From the NCBI RefSeq assembly GCF_032884065.1, contig NC_088883.1, positions 21,943,637 to 22,007,636 of the forward strand: a stretch of 64,000 nucleotides of DNA, given 5' to 3'. Shown here piece by piece: positions 11,172 through 22,710 of the stretch. This stretch comes from Artemia franciscana. Its lineage: Eukaryota; Arthropoda; Branchiopoda; Anostraca; Artemiidae. A program made the position numbers and the translations under genes. The notes below the pieces were generated by a model that did no database searches, had not been told where the DNA came from, and saw nothing but the letters and a program-made list of their open reading frames with translations. The number at the start of each line of letters is the position of its first letter. Position 1 is the first letter of the stretch.

Positions 11172-11582
11172 TCAACAAAAAAGCCTCACTCCAGTTAATC
11201 AACAATTTAACAAAAGACCACTCAAAAAAGAAAACTAAGCTAAGCAGATATAACAACCGCACACGTCGGAGAATTCCATTGCATTTTGGTGAAAGTATGT
11301 TCATTCTTTCATTCGTATTCATTCTTATTTTCGTTCATTCTTTCTCATTCAACAGAGATTTTGGCAACAATGTGCGTACACCAACACAAATTTGCGCATT
11401 TATGTGGTGACTATTATGAACAAATCCTAACAAGTCACTAATAATGACAAAAAAAAAAAACATAATTTATTCGACTGGTGGGAGGTTATACCACTTCTTT
11501 TTCTGTTTCACTCCGTCTTGGTCTATGTAGCATAATGTGGGTGGTACCATGGGTTGGATCCATGCAACAAAACATTTATCTT

Positions 11583-12242
11583 TCATTTCTTTCTTTTTCT
11601 TTGATTTAGCGTAGCGCGAATCTCCCTGCAGGTTTTACTAACATCATCACTGAAGAAAACTCCATTGTAATCAAATTTTGACGCTTTATCTAGGTCTTTT
11701 TTCCAGGACTGGTCACGTAATTGTTTATTCGCTTGAAGTGCCGAGAATTTGTCATCCGAGTTCATGAGTTGTATTTTCACAAATTTGTCATGTACTTCTT
11801 TAACTTCAAAATTAACTTTCAGTTGTAAGAAGTTTTCCAGCAAATCTTCCATTTTCGTCGAGGCCTCCGGCACTGAGGCACCCTTTAAATTCCAAGAAAT
11901 AATGTTGTCTTTCTTTTCCAAATTCTCCAATATGAGGACCTTATCAGTGAGAGGTCCTAATCCATGGGTTCCTTTCTTTTGTATATCTTTTAATTCTGCC
12001 TGAATCTTTGTTATTGTATCCGAGTGGGTCGCAGTTATGATTTCAATATCATTCACTTTGGAGGTTAGACCACTAATGTCTGAACGGATTTCGGATAATT
12101 CCGATCTCAAACCTTGTATCTCTTCCCGCGTTGCTTCAACTGTTTCTAAAATCTGATGGACCGAAATGGTCAGCGCATCAATCGAATCACATATCGTCCC
12201 TTGGGCTGTTGAATCTTCCACAGATAATCGTGTGGATTCCAT
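11583..12242 (-). CDS. LINE ORF1 protein, 219 codons
   Basis: Intact frame starting MESTRLSVEDSTAQGT. Residues about 20-95 form heptad-like Leu/Ile spacing (ALTISVHQILETVEATREEI and on to SDISGLTSKVNDIE), a likely coiled coil for trimerisation. The C-terminal half has an RRM-like stretch ending FSDDVSKTCREIRATLNQRK, typical of LINE ORF1 nucleic-acid-binding proteins. It would bind the element's RNA. It ends in a basic RKRKK tail and is followed by about 400 bp before the endonuclease frame. Confidence 0.75.
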   Translation of the reverse strand: MESTRLSVEDSTAQGTICDSIDALTISVHQILETVEATREEIQGLRSELSEIRSDISGLTSKVNDIEIITATHSDTITKIQAELKDIQKKGTHGLGPLTDKVLILENLEKKDNIISWNLKGASVPEASTKMEDLLENFLQLKVNFEVKEVHDKFVKIQLMNSDDKFSALQANKQLRDQSWKKDLDKASKFDYNGVFFSDDVSKTCREIRATLNQRKRKK

Positions 12243-12720
12243 ATCATTAAAGAATAAATAAAAAAGAAATAAAATAAGGAATAAAAAAGGACTAGAACTA
12301 CTTTTCTTGTTTATTTAAGAAATGATTCCTTCCATATCAACAGTTGCTTGCTAATGGTTCCTTACTACAATAGCAAGTTCTTATTATCCCTTAACTCGGC
12401 TAGCGAGGGAAAGAATCCTCCCTTAACAAAACCAGTAAAGAACGAATCCTGTTGTCAGCGCTTTCAACCCAACTATTTTTTAGAGTCATTGTTGAAAGAC
12501 ACATGTGTTATGTCATCTTTTATGTGAAGATACAGTTTTTATGTCAAAAATTCATATTTCATTTTTACAATGTTATTTTATGTTAATTACAGAAGAAACT
12601 AGATATTGCGAAATCCCTTCAAATGAAACCTTGGAATAGCTCTCTATCATGTTCAGGTTCCCTGCAATCTGTTAATAAAAAGAAGAACAAAAAAAGAATA
12701 AAAAAACACATTTGTGCTAC

Positions 12721-12903
12721 CTATGCAAATAAATGATTTTCCTTGTTGTTCAAGGTAGTGGGTAGTAACTTTCCTTTTCGGAGCTTTCGATAATGGCAGT
12801 TGCAGTGGTGCATATTTCCATTCAAAATTCCCATAAATTTGTTTTCCCAGTAAACTTTTACTATCAAGATTAATCAAACTAATAGTTAATATTCCTAAAT
12901 CAG
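12721..12903 (-). CDS. candidate exon of unknown product
   Basis: A 183-bp open stretch on the minus strand. It has a good acceptor (TTTTCACCTTTAG) and a donor (GTAGCA), entering and leaving in phase 1. It would encode about 60 residues including SLINLDSKSLLGKQIYG and LQLPLSKAPKRKVTTHYLEQ. The composition is protein-like and the flanks are AT-rich. I do not recognise the product. It could be a later exon of the USP gene, but the phase does not match a direct join to exon 6, and the similarity to the segment after LHLKRY is too weak to claim. Confidence 0.35.
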
Positions 12904-13119
12904 CTAAAGGTGAAAATTTTTTGTCGCTTGACAGTTGTTTTTTTTTCTTTTTTTTTCAAAAATCATATTTAAATTTATGGTCGTATTTGTTTTTCATTAC
13001 GTTACACCTACTGTAACAGCTATGAAAATGACAAGTTTTCCTACTTCTCAAAACTCAACTAAAGTTAACATGGAGGGAAATCTTATCTGAAGCTGCCTTC
13101 TCAGTACCTATTTGATTAT

Positions 13120-14460
13120 ATGAAAAGTGCTTTCACACTACACCGTATACGAAATGGCATGTATATTAGTACCATAAACACTAGCACCATTTACTTTCTT
13201 GACGACATTGAGGGTGCTTTCAAAACACTACCTATTTCAACACTATATACTTTAATAGCCATACTTGCTCGACTAAACCGTCATCACCATAGACATTAGT
13301 GCCGTTTTCTTATTCGACAAGATTAAAGGTCCCTTCACACTACACCGTATACACTAGCACTGTGTATATCGGCAACATACACTCTAGCACACTTCAATGG
13401 TTCTTTCACACTACGCCGTATACACTCGCACAATGTATATCAGCACCATATACACTAGTACCGTTTAATTATTCGACGGTATAAAAACTTCTTCCACACT
13501 ACACTGTATACACTAGCACTGTCTATATCAGCAGCATATACTCTAACACCCATATGTGTTCGAAGATATCAGTGGTACTTTCACACTAAACCGTATACAC
13601 TACTACTGTATGTATCACCACTATAGACACTAGCACTGTGCATATCAGCACCATACACTCTAGCACCCATACTTGTTCGATGATATCAATGGTTCTTTTG
13701 AACTATACAGTATAACCTATCACCATGTATATCAGCACCATATACACTAGTACCGTTTATTATTCGACGATATTAAAGGTCGTTTCACACTACACTGTAT
13801 ACACTAGCCCCGTGTATATCAGCAACATATATTCTAGCATAGTTTACTTGTTTGACGATATCAATGGTTCTTTTACACTACATCGCATACACTAACAACG
13901 CGCATATCAGCACCACATATACTAGCACCGTCCATTTTTCGACAATATTAGAAGTCCTTTCACACTACACTGTATACACTAGCACTGTCTTTATCAGCAC
14001 CGTATACCCTAACAACCATATTTGTTTGACAATATCAGGAGTTTTTTCACGCTAGTCAGGATATACTAGTACTGTATGTATTATCACTATAGAGACTAGC
14101 ACCGTTTACGTATTCGACAATACTAAAGGGCCTTTCACACTACACCGTATACACTAGCAATGTGTATAGCAGCGCCATACACTCTAGCACCCATACTTGC
14201 TCGATGATATCAATGGTTCTTTCACACTGCACCGTAAATACTGGCACCATGTATATCAGCACAATATACACTAGTACCGTTTACTTATTCGACGATATTA
14301 AAGGGCGTTTCACACTACATTGTATCCACTAGCACTGTGTACATCAGCAACATATATTCTAACACCGTTTACTTGTTCGACGATATCAATGGTTTTTTCA
14401 TGCTACATCACATACACTATTAACGCGCATATCAGCACCGCATGCCCTAGCACCGTTTAA
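13120..14460. repeat. satellite: about 14 monomers of ~87 bp with higher-order repeats
   Basis: Monomers begin near 13128, 13331, 13404, 13491, 13577, 13694, 13781, 13869, 13956, 14043, 14131, 14218, 14306 and 14394. The consensus runs TTTCACACTACACCGTATAC, ACTAGCACTGTGTATATCAG and GTTTACTTATTCGACGATAT. Monomers 13694, 13781 and 13869 are closest to 14218, 14306 and 14394, a distance of about 524 bp or six monomers, so a six-monomer higher-order unit exists. ORFs inside are a by-product of the repeat. Confidence 0.93.
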
Positions 14461-15107
14461 TTTTACATATTTTCATCTAACTTCCCTACACAGACACAAT
14501 TAACATCTCAGGAATAATTCAATCAAGACCTATTTTTTAGAAGTTAATTCAGACGATTGGGAAAAGAAACGTTAAAAATATTATTAAATAAATACATAAA
14601 CACATAACATAAACAAAAACATAAACACAATAAGGTACAAAAAAATGCAACAGAAGTAATATTGAAAAGAATAATCAGACCAGGTATAAAATTACAAGCA
14701 AGTATTTTGATCTAACTTTTATACATAGACACAATTACCATATTAGGAATAATAGAACATGTCAGGAATACCTCAGGAATAGTTCAGCCTATTAAATCAA
14801 GCAATTGAACGAGACCCTTTTAGTCCTTGCTTTTATAGATTAAGAAAAAGCGCCTGATTCAGCCGGTAAAAGAGCTTTAATGAAGGTCCTACCCCTTTGT
14901 GGTAAATGAGATAAATACAGTTAAGTGATTATTGCTACGTGCGAGAAAAACATTGCTGCAATTAAAATATGTTGATGATTTAAGCATCCTTGATGATAGT
15001 GTGAGTACAATGAAAGAACATTTCAAGCGAACATTTCACTCTGAACAAGCGAGTTCAGAGTGCTAGGATAGCTTTAAGAATTATTGTCAAGAAGAATAAG
15101 TTTATGT
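14461..15107. other. stretch without a gene
   Basis: AT-rich; two related pieces (TCTAACTTCCCTACACAGACACAATTA-like at 14475 and a diverged copy at 14710) form a loose direct repeat about 235 bp apart. No coding frame. Confidence 0.5.
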
Positions 15108-15270
15108 TAGTCGGGGGTAATGTCTATATTAGTCGTGGGTAATCTCTATATTAGTCGGGGTAATGTCTACATTAGTCGGAGGTAATGTCTATATTAATCA
15201 GAGGTAATGTCTATATTAGTCGGGAGCAATGTCTATATTAGTCGGGCGTAATGTCATTATTAGTCGACTA
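15108..15270. repeat. 22-bp tandem repeat, about 7 units
   Basis: Units of GTCGGGGGTAATGTCTATATTA with single-base variants. The array directly precedes an RT tail, as if it were part of that element or an expansion at its edge. Confidence 0.93.
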
Positions 15271-15279
15271 ATATAGCAA

Positions 15280-15935
15280 TAAGAGACGAGGAAAAGGTGA
15301 CGTTGAGTACCAAAAAGATCGTCAAAGTAGACAGCTTCACTTACCTTGGTAGTATTATTAGTAACGATGGTCGATGTAGTGAACATGTTAAAAAAAGAAT
15401 AGCAAAGGTCCAGGGTATTTTTTCATAGTTGAAAAAAGGTTTCGAAGAATAGGTAGATTAGAATATTAGAAGCAGCAGTGGTGACAGTCGTCAATTATGG
15501 GTTTAGTAGATGGGCGCTCCAAAAGACAGAGGATTTGTTAGATGTTTTCCAGAAGAATGGTCCAAGGATCCTTCCGGGTACCCGTTTGACTGACCCTATT
15601 TCAAACAGTAAGCCGTAAGAAAAATGTGGATCAATCGCGCTTTCTAGGGTTATAATGAGAGAAAGCTTGAGATGCCTAGGACATGTTCTACGAATGAAAG
15701 ATGACAGATCGCCAAAAACCATCCCTTTTGGCCAATCATTTAGGGCCAAACAAAAAAAAGGTCATTCATGAATGGGGTCGGAGATCATAAGGAAGGAGTT
15801 AATAGAAATGCAAACTTCGTGAGATGGCGTAAAGAGGAAAGCTTTAAATAGATTAGGATTGGAGGATGACATAACTGTTTTGGGCTCAGGCAGGTTAGTG
15901 CTGCAGTGAGCTGTTGGTATTAGTAGTTAAGTTAC
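15280..15935 (+). pseudogene. 5'-truncated LINE RT C-terminus
   Basis: Reads KKIVKVDSFTYLGSIISNDG, then VKKRIAKVQGIFS, then WALQKTEDLLDVFQKN, LTDPISNSK, MRESLRCLGHVLRMKDD and KRKALNRLGL. This is the standard order for a non-LTR RT end (VDSFxYLGSIIS, RI, LLYG-like, RxLGHVLRM). Frameshifts and stops are frequent. It is a fuller member of the tail family at 2460, 23805 and 24169. Confidence 0.9.
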
Positions 15936-17244
15936 TTTTCTGCAAACAATTTGAATGAACATGCTTTCTTATCAGGAAATGAAGGAAAAAATTGCGTCCT
16001 TTTATGGATAAAATTAATCCTATAAGATATTACTGAGATGTACCAATCTAATTTACCCATCAAATAGCCCTTCTTAATCTCATATCACCGAAAACCTTTG
16101 GCCGGTTGACGCTTCAAAAACAGGTGGAACAGACAATTCAAGAAAACAACAACAAAAAGAACTATTTAAAGCTTAACGTATGTTTGAGATATCTTAATAT
16201 CCATCAAATAACCCTTTTTACTACAATGGCGGTTCTGACCTCTTTTGCGCCCGGGGTAAAATCTTGATTATCCACACACACACACATACACACACACACG
16301 CCCTTCTCCCATAGAATTTTGAGGTCGAATTTTAACAAAACTTTCATTATTTAAACAAAACTATTTTATTTTATTAATAAATTGATAAAAATTTTTTAAT
16401 TTATTATTTATAATATTCAATTATCATTAATCGTTTTAATTCAATTATTTTCATTATTATTATTCATTTTTTAATTTATTTTATTTAAAAATCAACTTTA
16501 TTATATATGCGCCCTCTAATTAATTTAATAGAAATAAAACTTCAAAAACTACAGAATGATTGTAACGGTTAAATTATTTATTTGGAATTTTGCGGCCCTA
16601 AAATTTCTGCACCCGGCGAAAGCGTCCCTTTTCCCTCCCTCCCCGGAAAAAAAATATATTTATCACTGTCATATCGGCAAGAACCTCTGTCCAGTTGACG
16701 CGAGCCAAAAAAGAACAAAAGATTATATAAAAAAAAATGAAACGCTTAAAATGTCGCTGAGTTTTTGCAGGCCTTCATTTGCATAAAAATGACCCTTTTT
16801 ACTCCCACACCAGAAAAAAAACTTCTGACCGGTTGACCCTAGCAAAAATAAGATGAGAAAAAAAATTCAAGCTCTTAGAAAACAATGAACGAGAAATCAA
16901 AATCAGCTAAAGTTTCAATACTAAGCGTGTGAATCCCAGAAAATCTCAAAATGTGTATTTTACGTCAATTGCAGGAAAGAACTGAGGTTGTTAGGTTCAA
17001 AAATGTGGTTTAGTTTTCCAAATTTCCTTAACTAATTAAACTCAATTAATTAATTACCTTAATAAAATTAATTAACAAATTTAATTTAGTAAAAATTTAT
17101 TTGATTATCTATTCATGAAAAAGCGTTCAACCTTTTCACATGTAACATTTTCGGAGACACTGCTACGCCTCCTTGACAAGTAGTAGACCTGGACACTGTT
17201 CCAGTATTTTTCACTATAAAAGAAAGTTTACTTGACTGTTTATC
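15936..17244. other. repeat-rich stretch without a gene
   Basis: Holds a CA microsatellite (16268-16300) and three diverged copies of a motif with CCGGTTGACGC...AAAA (near 16102, 16692 and 16838), suggesting an old tandem or dispersed repeat. It is followed by a T/A-rich block at 16340-16510 of ATTTTATTTTATTAAT words. No coding frame. Confidence 0.6.
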
Positions 17245-17850
17245 AGGCGCTTGGTTCATGCTGTTTTCTTTCTGGACTTGAGGTACCAAATTTGCAAAAA
17301 TGAGCTAAAGTTGAACCTCCCAAAGTAAAACCTCTAAGTTGAACCACAGTTTAACCTCCCAAGTGTCTTTAAGCTTACCCATCTCTACAGCCTAATTCTA
17401 TTTCAACAATTTCATTATTAGACTTCATGTTTTTTTATTTCAAATTTTCTGCGCGTTTGAAAATATTACAGATAAAACACTCCTGTTTTCACATGACCGC
17501 CTCAACAGGCCTCAACGTTATTTTTGCATGACTGTGACACCTACCTGAATGGGCAGAGGTGCCAATATGCTGAATTACCCCAAATAATTTGTACTGGCAA
17601 CCATTGGCGGCACAAGAAGCAACTTTTTCAGAATCCGCATCCTTCATACTCGAGAGTCCAAAAGATGACAGCAACTCAGGATTTGAGGAACTACAAAAAA
17701 AAACATTCTTACAAGACTGTGCTCGACACATTTTGCATACATATTAAGTATGTATACTTGACATATTTTTATATTTTGTATAGCAAGCATATACCAATGA
17801 GAAAGGGGCAACCTTCAGACTCAGTATTATTCGGATATCTCACGATGTCC
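17245..17850. repeat. direct repeat pair, unit 1
   Basis: Matches 18120-18560 in the same orientation, with much divergence and indels. Shared words include AAAGTTGAACCTCCCAA, TTGAACCACAGTT, TTTGTACTGG, CAGAATCCG and GAGAAAGGGGCAACCTTCAG. Units start about 870 bp apart. The spacer holds T and C runs. No protein; both strands have stops. Confidence 0.85.
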
Positions 17851-18119
17851 TCTATAATTCCTATATAGTTTGCCCCAGCTATAAACACAAACTTATCTTG
17901 AGGAATATTTTTTTTTTTTTTGGTATTTTCATTGAGAAAAATAAAAAAAAGAACAAAATTCCTTTCCCTCCTATATTTTGAAAAATAATTTCTTTGTATC
18001 TTCTTTCTAAAACAATACAAACAAAAATTCCTCCCCCCCCCCCCGATAGACGAGAGACGGAGTGTAGATAGCATCCCTGGCTCTGAAAAGAAAATTGGTG
18101 GTTTATCCAGTCGGTCTGG

Positions 18120-18560
18120 CTAATTTTCTTTTCTTCCAGGATGTGAGGTGCCAAAATAGCTGAGAACAGTTAAAGTTGAACCTCCCAAGTTGAACCACAG
18201 TTGAAACTCCCGAATGTCTTTAAATTATCCGTCTCTCCAGCTTAGTTCTATTTTAACAATTTCATTGTTAAACTTTAAGTTTTTTGCTTTCAAATTTTCC
18301 GCATGTTTGATTTGTACTGGTAATGGTAATTTGTATTGGGGATTTGTACTGGTAACCATTGATTGTACAAACTTTTCCAGAATCCGTATCTCTCACATTC
18401 GATAGTGCAAAAGCTGACGGCAACCCTGGATCTGAAGAACTACAAAAAAGAGCAGTCTTGCAACACTGTACTTGACATATTTTGCTACAACGTAACAAAA
18501 AAATTAGAGCAAGTATACACAGCTGAGAAAGGGGCAACCTTCAGGTTTAGTACCGTTCGA
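18120..18560. repeat. direct repeat pair, unit 2
   Basis: Second copy of the repeat at 17245-17850, shorter through internal deletions. It ends with GAGAAAGGGGCAACCTTCAG followed by unrelated sequence. Confidence 0.85.
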
Positions 18561-19007
18561 ACAACAAAAGAATAATGATACAAAAATAAAACAACAAAAT
18601 AAAAATAACATCTCCTGTTTAACCTATCACCTGTCAGAGTTCTATAGAGACAAGGTCGTTAAATTTCCTACGTTCAATCGGATTAAACGAAACATAGTTT
18701 TCAAGAATGAATTATGAATACTTTAACAATGAGGTCCTTGTGATTACCCTACTAAGACAAAACAGACCCCATGATGACCATTGCTGTTGAAGAATTAAGT
18801 TACAGAACCGAGGGAAGTTTTCAAAGCAGTATGCAGACAGGAAAGACTAGGATCTTAGCACTTAAAATTTAATCTGTTTTACCAAAATTCCAGGAATCGT
18901 CGCTATGACACTTAAAAACCGGATAAAACTTATTAACTACAATAATATAATAAAATAAAACATTGGGATATTTAACATTAATAAGAACAAAAACACATTT
19001 TCATCAA

Positions 19008-20060
19008 ACAGTTCGTGGTAACGAACTGTAGTAAGGAGCGACCCGGCTCAATAGTAACCGAAACTCTAAAAAATGGAATTTCGATACCAATAATTACAAC
19101 AAAAGATGTTTACACCTGTCTTTACATATAGCAATGATTATTGGGAAGTGTACATACGTTTTCAGGGGATTTTTTTGTTTAGGGGGGAGAACTGAGGCGG
19201 GGGCGTTACGTGGGAAGATATTTCCATGGAGAAACTTCTCGTGGGGGAAGAGAATTTCAATGCATTAATTTCATTAGAAGAAATTATTCTAGCATTATTT
19301 GAAAAAACAAGGAAAAAAAATATGAAAAGTTTTTTTCTACTGAAAGTAAGTAGCAGCATTAAAACTTAAAACGAACAAAAATTATTACCCATATGAGGGG
19401 TTTACCTCCTTGTTATTCCTCACTCTTTACGCTAAAGTATTTTTAATGATTTCAACTATTTATTCTACGGCCTTTGTGATTTAGAGGTCATTCTTAAGGA
19501 ATTGGGACATGATTTCAGCTTTAGTGTAAAGAGCGAGATATTAACGACGGTTGACTCCCTCATAAACGCAATAAAAACATACAAATATAGAAGTTCGTTA
19601 CGTAAGTTAATTCGTAAGTTACGTATATTTTTTACCAATGAAAACGTTTGTAAAAATTAACAGTTCTAGTTGCTTTTTTAAGTAATCCAAAAATTGGAGG
19701 GCAACTAGGCCTCCTCTCTCGCTCCTTTTTCTCAAGATATTCCGATTAATTGCAATTCATTAATATCCAAATTTCGTTTTAATTATTTATGTGCAGAGAG
19801 CCAAGATCAAAACATACATTAATTATCAAACGTCCAGAGATTAAATAAAAAAAAAAACAAGTTTTTTTTTTAAATGAAAGTAAGGAGCAGCATTAAAATT
19901 CAGAACAAACAGAAATTACTCCATGTATGAAAGGGGCTTTTCCTCCTCAACAACCTGCTCTTTACGCTAAAGTTTGACTCTTTCTCTTAACTCTATTTTT
20001 ATAACAGTAAGAAAATTCCCGCCCCCCTCTCCTCCTGGTCAAGCCCTAAAAGTTACCTGT
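19008..20060 (+). repeat. dispersed repeat starting with a perfect hairpin
   Basis: It begins with ACAGTTCGT-GGTA-ACGAACTGT (19008-19029), a perfect 9-bp stem with a 4-base loop. Two subrepeats follow, at about 19345-19435 and 19875-19980, each with GCAGCATTAAAA, ACAAAAATTA or ACAGAAATTA, and CTCTTTACGCTAAAG. Pieces of the same repeat occur inverted at 43051-43270 and 63585-63690. From memory it resembles an abundant Artemia repeat; not verified. A non-autonomous Helitron-like element is one possibility because of the hairpin. Confidence 0.8.
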
Positions 20061-21242
20061 AAATTTAACTATGGTTTTACTGAAATTACAACAGCAAAAC
20101 ATTATATAGCAAAAAACAGGAAAGGAGAACTCTCTGTTAGTTACGAGGAATTTACCTGGCTGGCTACATTTGAAGAGATAAAAAGGTGATTTTCTCACCT
20201 TGAGGCATCTAGCCTCCATTTTTTTTCACTTAGACGGAACTCTTGTCGGCGGAATATTTGGGGGTTATTTTCAACATGGAGTAGCATAACCAATCATTTG
20301 CGGAAAATATGCTTCAATATTTTTTAGTTTGAATTTTAGCAATGCAGTATTAGCCTCAAGTTTGTAATCTAATCAACGATCTCAGAATTATTTGATCCCA
20401 TATTTGGTAGAAATTAAAAACAGGCCCAAGCCACTCTTCCCGTTAGCCTAGGTGTCTGTCCATGCTGTAATCCTCAGAAAACAGAAAAGAAAGAATATAG
20501 GCCGCTATTTATTCAGGGCTCTGTGCTTAGAAGAACTAATAATTATAGAGCCTACAAATGAAGCAAAACTGGGCCTATCATAGTTGCTTTTAAATCTACC
20601 TAAGAGAGGATTAGACTTTCTAAATTCAAAAGCTTCCAGAGAAAAAAAAAGTCTGGTTACCTGGAGACATGTAACTTCTTATCGTTTGGCCAATGTGGCG
20701 GAAATTTTGTCGACGAGGCCATCCATGCGCTGATATCTAGCAAAGGGGTTATGGTAATTGGATTTGATAATTTGTTTAGATAGCCATCACAATAAACATA
20801 TCGCTTAAGCTGTATCATAAGAACCCTATAATAAATTTAAAAAAATATTACAGTAAACGTATCTCTTTAGCTGAATCATATAAGCCCTATATTCAGAAAA
20901 AAATTGCATTAAACATATTACTTTGCCTGAACTGCAAAAACAACCCATTTTAAGGCAATAATAAAACGATATACACTTCACTTTAGCTGAATCCCAGCGC
21001 TTAATTAAAGAAACATAAAATCATTTAGGGTATAGTGGGTAAGCTAGTAAAAGATGGGTGAAATTCAGTGAGCTCTTGCCACATTTATTTCAAAAGTTAT
21101 TGCAAAACGTTAGCTTTTTATATTCTTAGATGTTAAGGATATGAATAAATCCTCAAATATGGCGTAAACTAAGAAATGGTTGTAAATCATTAATTGTTTT
21201 TCTTTTATCATCAGTATGTGAACAATTTGTAAGAAAATTCAA
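20061..21242. other. stretch without a gene
   Basis: No coding sequence. Around 20780-21000 the phrase CTTTAGCTGAATC plus ATAAACATAT recurs three or four times (20790, 20850, 20910, 20975), a loose ~70-bp degenerate repeat. Confidence 0.5.
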
Positions 21243-21320
21243 ATAGACACCTTGTGACAGCGCAGTGAGTAATGCCGTGCTTCTGGATTGAAGGCTTCCT
21301 GGTTCTATCCCGCATGTCAC
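21243..21320 (+). other. tRNA-like sequence, probably SINE-derived
   Basis: GCGCAGTGAGTAATGCCGTG resembles a pol III A box (TGGCGCAGTGGGTAATGC in tRNA-related SINEs), and 38 bases later TTCCTGGTTCTATCCC resembles a B box (GGTTCGATTCC). No clean cloverleaf: the acceptor stem does not pair. It is best read as a tRNA-derived SINE head or tRNA pseudogene. Confidence 0.5.
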
Positions 21321-22059
21321 TAGAAAATATTTGTACATTATTTCATCGGATTATATTTTTATTTAACAATTTAACTTAGAACCAATTGTTTCTAACTATT
21401 AACCATGAATTTGTAATCCTTACTTTAATAAAGTCTTAAAAAAATAAAGTCTTTTAATTAAAGTCTTACTTTAATTGATCCTTCTATATAACTTGTAGGG
21501 CAATTTTTCTCATGTAAATCGATAAAATACAAGTTTTTGATTTTATACCACACGTTATCCTTTTCTACATCTTAACCGATGCTAGTATAAACCTCTGGAA
21601 TAGTCTCGCGTACAACATTAAGGGGACAGTTTCTTAATTTACACCCAAGCCTTAAAATTGTACTTAAAAACGACGCATGATAAAAGCCGATTGCTTGTGA
21701 GCAGGGTTGCAATCCGTAACACAAAATTGATATTTTAGCACTATTTTATTTTGTGTCGCATTGTGGCATCTCAAGGGTTGCTAAAATAGGACGAAAGTGC
21801 TACTTCGCACTATTACAATCAATTTGTTGACTATAGAACCGAAAATAATTATATGGATATTTCTGTCGCGAATATCTTAAATTCGTAAAGCGGGAGCGTT
21901 TGCAAAAATGGACCAGTATTTTCCAGCTTTAGGTATACCAATTGAGTTTTAATAAGCCTTCCCTTTTGCAATAAGTCTTTCCACTGAGCCAACCTTGAAT
22001 ATATTTAGTCCAGACAAGTTGAGCCCCCCCCCCAATGAAAAATCCAGCATTAGAAACAC
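21321..22059. other. stretch without a gene
   Basis: AT-rich, with a short triplication of AAAGTCTTA words near 21430-21475 and a CCCCCCCCC run at 22025-22033. No protein or RNA recognised. Confidence 0.5.
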
Positions 22060-22710
22060 TCCTGAAGAAATTTCTATGTCGAAAGCTAGAATAAAATATG
22101 TCCGTGGCCAATTCATAAACTATGCCTGAGTATTTAGGGCTTTGACAAAATTTGAAAGGTAAAGTTTCCGTGAGCTACTCATAAAGTATATTTTTCTTAT
22201 CTTTTGAAAAAAAAAAACAAGGTTGAAAGCTGTCATAAAATATTTACATGGCCTATCCAAAAAAAAAGCCTGTTTTTAAGCTTCTGACAAAATTTCAAGT
22301 TCTATCACTGATATCGAATTTGTCGGTAGCTTATTCATAAAGCATACCTAATTTTAGCTAAAAAACGCCACTTCTGGTCAGTTCTCAAGCCAAGATATAA
22401 ATAAATATATAATGACACCTTATGGCACCATTAGGTCACTGAAAGGAAAATCTACAACAAATATTGACATGAAATATTCATAAAAAGCTTTGTTTAGCTT
22501 TTGACAAAATTTCCAGGTCAAAAACTTGTACAGAATTTGTCGGTGTCGGTATTCATAAATTGTGTCTGATTTATATAACAGCCTATGGCACAATTAGGTA
22601 AAAATCTGTAACATATAATAAAATGAAATATTTAAACAGCCAGAACCTTGATAAAACAGTGAAAAACATAGAAATAAATTCTTCACAATATTGACAAAAT
22701 TCCAGATTCC
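22060..22710. repeat. degenerate tandem repeat, ~70-bp unit
   Basis: The phrases TTGACAAAATTT, GAATTTGTCGGT and ATTCATAAA recur in order at about 22085, 22140, 22210, 22285, 22500 and 22690, with variable spacing and strong divergence. A second phrase (CCTTATGGCACCATTAGGT / CCTATGGCACAATTAGGT) occurs at 22415 and 22587. No coding. Confidence 0.6.

Larger units (their letters stand above)
9275..12480 (-). mobile_element. non-LTR retrotransposon, 3' end missing at the gap
   Basis: Read on the minus strand from about 12480: a probable 5' untranslated region, ORF1 (12242-11583), an endonuclease domain (11171-10306) and the first part of a reverse transcriptase (9993-9275) that runs into the Ns before motif A. 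It is less decayed than the other elements here: ORF1 is intact and ORF2 has only a few frame breaks. It lies in the same orientation as the USP gene. The layout fits the jockey/CR1 group; the clade cannot be fixed without the RT core. Confidence 0.85.
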
